DNA of 58,289 nt from Clostridia bacterium (GTDB taxonomy: Bacteria; Bacillota; Clostridia; Oscillospirales; Acutalibacteraceae): contig JAFSYP010000089.1 of assembly GCA_017449935.1 (NCBI GenBank), positions 1 to 58,289 on the forward strand. The letters are read 5' to 3'. A program made the position numbers and the translations under genes. This document shows positions 18,125 to 24,743 of this stretch, piece after piece (the stretch's first letter is position 1; each line of letters opens with the position of its first letter). The notes below the pieces were generated by a model that saw nothing but the letters and a program-made list of their open reading frames with translations, was not told the DNA's origin and did not search any database.

Positions 18125-18672
18125 GACAGTATTATTTCCGATCCAATGACGTCGACTTCCGAAAGTGGTGCCGGTACTATGTCGGCGATGCGCTGCGGCA
18201 GATTTACTCGATCGAAACGGCAAAAAACGTGACGCATTTGGTTTTATACCAAAATGAGTACCATGAGGCGCTGCGTATCAAACGACAGTATGAAGTCTTG
18301 CGCGCTTCACTCACCGATTCGCAGCGTGAATTGCTGGATCGACTGCGCAGAGGGACGGATTACGATCTGAGAAACCCGGAAACCAATTATGATTATTGGG
18401 AGATATTTCACAACTGGCAGGAGATCTGCTTCCCGAAATCCAAACCCCGCATCAAAACGATCGACGACGTATTATTGGGAAGAATCCTCTGGGAACAGCG
18501 TCTGCGCTGCGACCTCTCCGCCGCGCAAGTGTCCGAACTGCTGCACATCGCGCCCGGCACGCTGTATGCGTATGAACACGGCACCCGTCCGATCAAATTG
18601 AACACCCTGTACGGTATGTCGCAGATGTACGGGATCAGCATCGACGAATTGATACAGAAGCACTTTTTATAA
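18121..18672 (+). CDS. Unknown protein with C-terminal XRE-type HTH; partner of AbiEi-like gene
   Basis: A 183-residue protein translationally coupled (ATGA overlap) to the AbiEi-like gene. Residues 1-110 are unassigned and rich in Tyr, Arg and Asp (DVDFRKWCRYYVGDAL, NPETNYDYWEIFHNW). Residues 115-180 form a helix-turn-helix (AQVSELLHIAPGTLYAYEHG) of the Cro/CI type. In an AbiE system this position holds the AbiEii toxin, whose GSX10DxD nucleotidyltransferase motif is absent here. It may be a new toxin fused to an HTH, or a second regulator. Function inferred from position only. Confidence 0.6.
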   Translation: MRQYYFRSNDVDFRKWCRYYVGDALRQIYSIETAKNVTHLVLYQNEYHEALRIKRQYEVLRASLTDSQRELLDRLRRGTDYDLRNPETNYDYWEIFHNWQEICFPKSKPRIKTIDDVLLGRILWEQRLRCDLSAAQVSELLHIAPGTLYAYEHGTRPIKLNTLYGMSQMYGISIDELIQKHFL

Positions 18673-18799
18673 AAATGTGCCCAGGTGAGCCGTACGCTTT
18701 CCGGCACGTATTATTCCGAAACGCCCGAAAACAATGCCCGGGGATGCAAATGTTGAGAGAATTAATAAATGATCTATCTTTGAAAAAATAGTCTTTGCC

Positions 18800-18840
18800 T
18801 TTAACGTGTCGAAATATTTATACTATTTCGACACGTTAAA
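18800..18840. promoter_or_regulatory. 17-bp perfect inverted repeat, probable operator
   Basis: TTTAACGTGTCGAAATA (18800-18816) and its exact reverse complement (18824-18840) flank a 7-base spacer. No T-run follows, so it is a poor terminator. The right arm ends three bases before the -35 box of the downstream promoter, the expected place for a repressor or controller site. Confidence 0.7.
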
Positions 18841-18843
18841 CAC

Positions 18844-18872
18844 TTGATAAGGCTACTTCTTTGTGATATAAT
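18844..18872 (+). promoter_or_regulatory. Promoter of the HNH-fic-hsdMS-...-hsdR operon
   Basis: TTGATA (18844-18849), a 17-base spacer and a perfect TATAAT (18867-18872). All seven following genes lie on the same strand with small gaps or overlaps, so this is probably their main promoter. Confidence 0.75.
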
Positions 18873-19020
18873 ACACATGAAAAGACAAATCCGCCGCCAG
18901 CTGGCACTGACGACGGTTGGGGTAAAACCAGCGGTTTACCAAGCGCTCTAACACGCGTGTTTATGATATCACATCCGCGACGCTTTGTCAATTCCCGCTG
19001 GAGAAAGGATACGTGAGACA

Positions 19021-19281
19021 ATGGCGTTTTCAAGTAACGTTATTGCTGCGGCGTGGCAGCGATCAGGCGGAAGATGCGAGTGTTGCCGTACAACCTGCGG
19101 CCACGGGCGCTTACGTTGCGGCAAGATCCTGAACTGGTACGCGCGCGGTAACGACTATTCTCCCGGCGGCTGGGAGGCACACCACAGAATTGCCGTGGCG
19201 TCCGGCGGCACAGACACGCTCTCGAATTGTGAGATACTCTGTATTGCCTGCCACAAAAACACCCGTACTTACGGACGATAA
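19021..19281 (+). CDS. Small HNH endonuclease
   Basis: An 86-residue protein with the HNH/zinc layout CECC near the N-terminus, then HHRIAVASGGTDTLSNCEIL and CIACHKN at the C-terminus. The first His of HHR, the Asn of SNCEIL and the His of ACHKN form the expected beta-beta-alpha-metal nuclease core. It is single-domain and shorter than most HNH restriction enzymes. The ATG at 19021 has AAAGGATACGTGAGACA upstream. First gene of the restriction-modification operon, 57 bases before fic. Its target is unknown; a role as an accessory nuclease is inferred. Confidence 0.78.
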   Translation: MAFSSNVIAAAWQRSGGRCECCRTTCGHGRLRCGKILNWYARGNDYSPGGWEAHHRIAVASGGTDTLSNCEILCIACHKNTRTYGR

Positions 19282-19338
19282 TCATTCTACGGCGGGTAGG
19301 TTTATACCTGCCCGCCCATTAGTCGAGGAGAACAAATT

Positions 19339-20466
19339 ATGTTTGATCCCCAAATACCGTACAACGACCTTCCGATGATTACTATGCTGGATGTCAGTGC
19401 GCTGAAAAAACTCGGCAAGCTGGCCGAGGACACGCGCGTAGTGATTGAAATACTCAATTATGCGGTGAAAAACTTGCCGGATCCCAATATTCTTCTGGAT
19501 ACTCTTGCGCTTCAAGAGGCACGAGTCAGCAGCAACATTGAGAATATCGTGACCACGAACGATGATCTGTATCGCGGCGTTGTGTTTGAAGACTATACGG
19601 CGGAGGCAAAAGAGGTCAGTCGGTATAAAGACGCCTTGTTCACCGGTTTCAAACGTTTGCGTGAGAAGACTTTGGTTTCGCCCGGCGATATAGAGGAGAT
19701 AAATAGTTTAGTGAATCAAAAGCAGCCAGGCATCCGCACCAATCTCATGAATTTTAACGATCTAACACGGATTGCGAATCGGCGTGCAGACGGTGATCTT
19801 GAAATCATTTATACGCCGCCTCATGGGGCGGATCTGTTACAGCGATTGCTGATTGATATGCTGGAATTCGTATATAATGACGATGTTTACGATCTCCATC
19901 CGCTCATCAAAATCGCACTGGCGCACTATCAATTTGAAAGCATTCATCCCTTCCGGGACGGAAACGGCAGAACCGGACGTATTCTGAACATCCTGTTTTT
20001 ATGTCAAAAAGGGTACATGGATTCGCCGATCCTGTATGCAAGCTCTTACATCATCCGAAACAAAAATCTGTACTATGATCTGTTACGGGTATCTAAAGAG
20101 ACGGGGCAATATGAACCGATTGTAGAGTTTATGCTTCGATCATTTAAAGAAACAGCCGAGCAAACGCTGAAAATCGTGGAGGGCATCCGTGCGCTTTTAG
20201 CGGAATACTCCGACGAAAAGTTTCTCACCTCGTTGAAGGGGCAGCTTGAGCCGCTGCAAAACACGGTTAATGTGATCTTTAAAAAGGTTTATGTTCGGGT
20301 TGCAGATCTTGTGGAGCTGGGCATACATCGTCAGACAGCAGCCGTCTATCTTGATCAGTTTGCGGATCGCGGACTGTTGAGCAAAGATCGTATCGGACGT
20401 GACAATATTTACAAAAATATCAAACTGCTGGAACTGTTTGAACATGATAGCGAGGAATCGAAATGA
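19339..20466 (+). CDS. Fic family protein (AMPylase type, N-terminal inhibitory helix)
   Basis: A 375-residue Fic protein that would transfer AMP, or another phosphate-linked group, to a hydroxyl of a target protein. The catalytic motif HPFRDGNGRTGR is complete at residues 203-214. An N-terminal inhibitory motif of the (S/T)xxxE(G/N) type is visible as S64-S-N-I-E68-N, so this is a class II, self-restrained Fic. A winged-helix-like C-terminal region (about 300-370) follows. GAGGAGAACAAAT precedes the ATG. It overlaps hsdM by ATGA, so its synthesis is coupled to the methyltransferase. Fic genes inside type I loci are known; their purpose is unsettled. Confidence 0.9.
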   Translation: MFDPQIPYNDLPMITMLDVSALKKLGKLAEDTRVVIEILNYAVKNLPDPNILLDTLALQEARVSSNIENIVTTNDDLYRGVVFEDYTAEAKEVSRYKDALFTGFKRLREKTLVSPGDIEEINSLVNQKQPGIRTNLMNFNDLTRIANRRADGDLEIIYTPPHGADLLQRLLIDMLEFVYNDDVYDLHPLIKIALAHYQFESIHPFRDGNGRTGRILNILFLCQKGYMDSPILYASSYIIRNKNLYYDLLRVSKETGQYEPIVEFMLRSFKETAEQTLKIVEGIRALLAEYSDEKFLTSLKGQLEPLQNTVNVIFKKVYVRVADLVELGIHRQTAAVYLDQFADRGLLSKDRIGRDNIYKNIKLLELFEHDSEESK

Positions 20467-22202
20467 ATAACATTGCACTGACTGCAGACGTAAGCAGTAA
20501 AGTAAATCTCGTTAAGAGCATCGCGAACAAAACCCGCGGTCCGTACACGCCCGAGAAATACGGCAGCGTGATAATCCCCATGGCGATCATACGCCGTTTT
20601 GACTGTATCTTGGCGGACAAAAATGCGGCGATTGATCAGATTTTGCAGGCGTCGTCCAAGATCAAAGGCATTACGCCCGAAAAGAAAGAAGAACTGGTCA
20701 AGCGCCAATGCGGCGTGCCGTTTTATAATGCAAAGTGCGTATCGCTCGAGCAGCTTGTTGGCGACAGCGACAATCTGAATTCCAACTTTTTGGAGTTTAT
20801 CGCTGCATACTCTCCCAGCATTCAGCGTATCCTGCAAAGCTTGAAGTTCCGCGAAGAAGTGGAATTCATGATAAAGAAGGGTATTCTGTTCGAGGTGGTC
20901 AAGGCGTTCTCCGAGGTGGATTTCCATCCTTCCACCACGAATTCTATCGCGATGGGTTACATATTTGAAGAGATCATTCGCACATACAAAGCCAATGCCG
21001 AAGCCGGTGATCATTACACGCCCCGCGAAGTGATCGAACTCTGCATTGATCTGATGCTCAGCGAAAACGTCGACAGCCTGAAAAAAGAAGGCAAAATCAT
21101 TCGCATTTACGACGGGTGCTGCGGTACCGGCGGTATGCTGACCACGGCTAAGCGTATGTTGACCGATCCGGAAGAAGGTTTCGGCATTCGCGCCGAAAAC
21201 ATCCGTCTCTACGGACAGGACAACAATCCGGAAGCTTACGCGGTATGTCAGGCGGAGATGCTGATGCTCGGCGACGAACCCACCTATATCCGCGAGGGCA
21301 ACACGCTGACAGAGGACCGCTTTCCGGGAGAGAAGTTCGACCTGCTGATCACCAATCCGCCCTTTGGCGTGGAATGGAAAACAGAAAAAAGCGCCGTGGA
21401 AAAAGAACTGAAGCAACCCAACAACCGTTTCGTGGCAGGAACGCCGCGCGTCAGCGACGGACAGCTTCTGTTTTTGCAAAATCTGCTGGCCAAGGCGGAA
21501 GACGACGCCCGCATTGCCATTATTCTGAACGGTTCGCCGCTGTTCTCCGGCGACGCCGGCAGCGGAGAAAGCGAGATTCGGCGTTATGTGCTGGAAAACC
21601 ATCTGTTGGAGGCTATTGTTGCGCTGCCGGATCAGATGTTCTACAACACCGGGATCTACACCTATGTCTGGATTTTCTCCAAAACACCCAATCCCCGTCG
21701 CAATCACAAGATCCAGCTTATCGACGCGACGGCTCTCTATGTGCCGCAAATGCCGAAATCGCTCGGCAACAAGCGTAAATACATCGACGACGCCAACCGC
21801 AGAAAAATCGTTGCGGAGTATACATCGTTTGCCCCATCGGAGATCAGCCGGATTTTCGACGCGGATGATTTCGGCTATACCAAGGTGACGATGGAATGCC
21901 CGCTCTATGATGAACAGGGAAATAAGGTCATCAAGCGCGGCGTGGTGCAGGTGGACCCGAAACGGCGCGACACGGAAACGATTCCGCGCAAACAGGATAT
22001 CGATGCCTATATCAAGGCGGAGGTGCTGCCCTACGTGCCGGATGCTTTTGCGGACCGCAGCAAGGACAAAATCGGGTATGAGATTCCCTTCACCCGCTAT
22101 TTCTACAAGTACACGCCGCCGCGCAAGAGCAGTGAGATTCTGCAGGAGATCATAGAAAACGAAGCGGCGCTGCAGGAGACTTTAAAGGCGGTGCTGCAAT
22201 GA
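20463..22202 (+). CDS. hsdM: Type I restriction-modification system methyltransferase subunit
   Basis: A 579-residue N6-adenine methyltransferase, the modification subunit that with HsdS protects host DNA and with HsdR forms the restriction complex. An N-terminal helical domain (about 10-150) is followed by the SAM-binding motif I DGCCGTGGM (217-225) and catalytic motif IV NPPF (298-301). ATGA overlaps link it to fic before and hsdS after. Both key motifs are intact, so it should be active. Confidence 0.95.
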   Translation: MNNIALTADVSSKVNLVKSIANKTRGPYTPEKYGSVIIPMAIIRRFDCILADKNAAIDQILQASSKIKGITPEKKEELVKRQCGVPFYNAKCVSLEQLVGDSDNLNSNFLEFIAAYSPSIQRILQSLKFREEVEFMIKKGILFEVVKAFSEVDFHPSTTNSIAMGYIFEEIIRTYKANAEAGDHYTPREVIELCIDLMLSENVDSLKKEGKIIRIYDGCCGTGGMLTTAKRMLTDPEEGFGIRAENIRLYGQDNNPEAYAVCQAEMLMLGDEPTYIREGNTLTEDRFPGEKFDLLITNPPFGVEWKTEKSAVEKELKQPNNRFVAGTPRVSDGQLLFLQNLLAKAEDDARIAIILNGSPLFSGDAGSGESEIRRYVLENHLLEAIVALPDQMFYNTGIYTYVWIFSKTPNPRRNHKIQLIDATALYVPQMPKSLGNKRKYIDDANRRKIVAEYTSFAPSEISRIFDADDFGYTKVTMECPLYDEQGNKVIKRGVVQVDPKRRDTETIPRKQDIDAYIKAEVLPYVPDAFADRSKDKIGYEIPFTRYFYKYTPPRKSSEILQEIIENEAALQETLKAVLQ

Positions 22203-23485
22203 GAGTAATGAAAGACAGTGGGATCGAGTGGATTGGAGAGATCCCAAAAGAATGGAACATCGAACGATTAAAGCTCCATGCACATTTTAACCCGGAAACT
22301 ACACTTCCAGAATTTTCAGACGAAGATCATGTATCTTTTATACCAATGGATCATCTGAAATCAGGTTATCATACACAATCCTCAACCGTTTTTGACAAGG
22401 TGAAAAAGGGCTATGTTTCTTTTGCTGAGGATGATATATTAATGGCCAAAGTAACGCCTTGCTTAGAGAATGGCAATTTAGCAATTGCTACAGATTTGAT
22501 TGATGGAGTAGGATTTGGTTCAACTGAGATCAATGTGATTCGCTGTAAAACAATCAACAATAAATATCTTTTCTATCTTTTGCAGTGCCAAAGCTATATT
22601 AAAAAGGCAACATATAATATGTTCGGGGTTGCCGGATTGAAACGTTTAACTCCGGAGTTTATACCCAATTCTTTTTTTCCTATTCCTTCTTACGAAGAAC
22701 AGCTCGCAATTGTAGAATATCTTGACAACAAATGCTCGGAAATCAATACTTTGATTGCTTCAAAGGAGAAAACCAACGCGCTGCTGAAAGAACGGCGGCA
22801 AAGCATGATTTATGAAGCCGTTACAAAAGGGATTGATCCTGCCGCGCCTATGAAAGACAGCGGCGTTGAGTGGATCGGGAAGATTCCGGATAGCTGGGAA
22901 CTCCGAAAGATAAAACACAACTTTGATGTTGTTGCTGGTGCGACACCTAAAAGCGGAGAAATGAGTTTTTGGGACGGAGATATTCCATGGATAACACCAG
23001 CCGATTACACGACAGAAGATGTGTTCGTATCTGCAGGCAGGAAAAATATTACGCGAGAAGGCATGAATTCATGCGCAACGACCATGATCCCTGAAGGAAG
23101 TATTGTTTTTTCAAAGCGAGCTCCCGTTGGACTTGTTGCTATCAGCAGCAATCGGCTTTGCACAAACCAAGGTTGTTTATCTTGTGTCCCAAAGGAAAAC
23201 GTAGATGCAAAATACTTCTACTACACGATGAGCGTTTTCAACAAGCAATTTGACTTGTTTGCGTCTGGAACTACATTCAAGGAATTATCTGCAGACTCAT
23301 TTGCAAACTTCAAACTGCCATTCCCGAATTATGGGGTACAAAGAGAAATCGCCGCGTATCTTGACAATAAGTGTTCAGAGCTTGATTTTGCAGCATTACA
23401 AAATAACACAACTATTCAAAAACTCAAAGAATACCGCCAAAGCCTGATCTACGAGGTGGTTACAGGAAAAATAGAAATACAATAA
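22199..23485 (+). CDS. hsdS: Type I restriction-modification system specificity subunit
   Basis: A 428-residue DNA-recognition subunit with the usual two target-recognition domains (about 1-150 and 222-370). Each opens with a matching segment (MKDSGIEWIGEIPKEW and MKDSGVEWIGKIPDSW) and ends in a long conserved helix (LDNKCSEIN... and LDNKCSELD...RQSLIYEVVTGKI). It recognises a bipartite site that cannot be read from the protein alone. It is AT-richer than hsdM, as often seen for swapped recognition domains. No second silent hsdS or invertase is nearby, so phase shuffling is not indicated. Confidence 0.93.
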   Translation: MRVMKDSGIEWIGEIPKEWNIERLKLHAHFNPETTLPEFSDEDHVSFIPMDHLKSGYHTQSSTVFDKVKKGYVSFAEDDILMAKVTPCLENGNLAIATDLIDGVGFGSTEINVIRCKTINNKYLFYLLQCQSYIKKATYNMFGVAGLKRLTPEFIPNSFFPIPSYEEQLAIVEYLDNKCSEINTLIASKEKTNALLKERRQSMIYEAVTKGIDPAAPMKDSGVEWIGKIPDSWELRKIKHNFDVVAGATPKSGEMSFWDGDIPWITPADYTTEDVFVSAGRKNITREGMNSCATTMIPEGSIVFSKRAPVGLVAISSNRLCTNQGCLSCVPKENVDAKYFYYTMSVFNKQFDLFASGTTFKELSADSFANFKLPFPNYGVQREIAAYLDNKCSELDFAALQNNTTIQKLKEYRQSLIYEVVTGKIEIQ

Positions 23486-23498
23486 GGAGGACAATAAA

Positions 23499-24098
23499 AT
23501 GACTGATTATCCGTACATGGTATCTAACAACAAAATCGCACCGATTATTGAAAAAATCCAACAAGCGGCACGTCCCCAAAAGTTTACTATTGAAGTACTT
23601 AGAACTCTTGGCTTTACAAGTACAAACGACAGAGCGTTTATTCCGCTTTTTAAAAAACTCGGCTTTTTTGCCGATGACGGCACCCCTACAACTCTTTATG
23701 ATCAACTCAAGGATGCGACTTCAACGAAGTACATTCTTGCAGCTCAAATCAAGGAACTGTACTCCGAACTGTATGCTATCAACACCGAGATACATAAAGC
23801 ACCTGAAACAGAAATCAAAGGGGCTATCAGCAGGGTAACAGGTAAAGATGCAGACGGCGTTGGTAGGATCTATAATACCTTTAAGACATTATGTTCTATT
23901 GCGGATTTTACTCACATTGTCACTACACCATCTCAGGAAGAAAACAATAGTGATGATCCCGTGCCGACTTGCTCCGCTCCAGTTGCTCTTCGGTCAAGCG
24001 AATTTCACTACAATATTCAGATTCATCTTCCTGCGACGAACGATATTTCTGTATATAACACCATTTTCAAGAGTCTGAAAGAAAACCTGCTTATGTGA
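23499..24098 (+). CDS. DUF5343 family protein
   Basis: A 199-residue protein matching the DUF5343 pattern. The N-terminal segment PYMVSNNKIAPIIEKIQQAARPQKFT is followed by LGFTSTNDRAFIPLFKKLGFF, GTPTTLYDQLKD and, at the C-terminus, HYNIQIHLPATNDISVYNTI. The family is known from defence islands and often sits beside HEPN genes, but its biochemistry is unknown. It starts 13 bases after hsdS with AAGGAGG upstream and is followed 16 bases later by the HEPN gene, so the pair is wedged between hsdS and hsdR. Confidence 0.75.
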   Translation: MTDYPYMVSNNKIAPIIEKIQQAARPQKFTIEVLRTLGFTSTNDRAFIPLFKKLGFFADDGTPTTLYDQLKDATSTKYILAAQIKELYSELYAINTEIHKAPETEIKGAISRVTGKDADGVGRIYNTFKTLCSIADFTHIVTTPSQEENNSDDPVPTCSAPVALRSSEFHYNIQIHLPATNDISVYNTIFKSLKENLLM

Positions 24099-24114
24099 TT
24101 ATGGGGAGTATTTC

Positions 24115-24690
24115 ATGGAAGAAAAGGTATTAAGGCAATTTGTATTCAATGGATTGTTGCTTCAAGATTCTTTTGATGCACTTCAAAAAGAAGGTATTTC
24201 CGTTTCTGCTTCAGGGGATTTTCAGCAGGTGACCCGTGTGGTGGAAGCCGACTTTAGTCCTCGCATCTGGCATGATGCCACAGATATGGCTTCTGTGTAT
24301 CAGGCTATTTTCTGCATTGAAAACACCTTGCGAAAATTCATTGTAGAACGGATGTCTGAGCGTTATGGATTAGATTGGTGGGAAGAAAAAGTCAGTTCAA
24401 GAATCAAGAAAGCAGTAAAAACACTAAAGGATAAAGAAGAAAAGAACAAATTCTTTTCCAGCCGTTCAGATTCGGAAATTGGATACACAATGCTTGGGAA
24501 TTTAGGACAACTAATCATTGATAATTGGGATGATTTCTCCGATATTATTCCAAGTCAGGCATGGCTTTCTTCTCGTATGGATGATCTGGAAATGGCACGA
24601 AATATTGTAATGCATACAGGAGTACTTCCGCAAATTGAAATTGACCGTATCTCCAGTATCGTCCGTGATATATTACGACAAATTGGATAA
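24115..24690 (+). CDS. Swt1-like HEPN domain protein
   Basis: A 191-residue helical protein ending in a HEPN fold like that of Swt1. The candidate RNase motif Rx4H is R162-NIVM-H167 within LEMARNIVMHTG. HEPN proteins are commonly RNases that act as toxins or abortive-infection effectors, so with the preceding DUF5343 gene it may form an effector/regulator pair guarding the restriction system. It starts at ATG 24115 after GGGGAGT. The activity is inferred from the motif. Confidence 0.72.
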   Translation: MEEKVLRQFVFNGLLLQDSFDALQKEGISVSASGDFQQVTRVVEADFSPRIWHDATDMASVYQAIFCIENTLRKFIVERMSERYGLDWWEEKVSSRIKKAVKTLKDKEEKNKFFSSRSDSEIGYTMLGNLGQLIIDNWDDFSDIIPSQAWLSSRMDDLEMARNIVMHTGVLPQIEIDRISSIVRDILRQIG

Positions 24691-24743
24691 CTATTCCCCG
24701 CCTCCGAAGGTGCCAGACTTCGGCGGACAAAGGAGGAATTATT

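Larger units (their letters stand above)
18673..19020. other. Non-coding control region upstream of the restriction-modification operon
   Basis: A stretch of 348 bases with no convincing gene. It holds a long perfect inverted repeat (18800-18840), a strong promoter immediately after it (18844-18872) and a ~140-base leader. The leader contains the hairpin GGTAAAACC-AGC-GGTTTACC (about 18919-18938) and the palindrome ACACGCGTGT. A 24-codon ATG frame (18877-18951) starts at the predicted transcription start but has no ribosome-binding site. Confidence 0.6.

Noticed and set aside
18877-18951. 24-codon frame starting at the predicted transcription start
   Set aside because: No ribosome-binding site and it would need leaderless translation; more likely part of the leader of the restriction operon.
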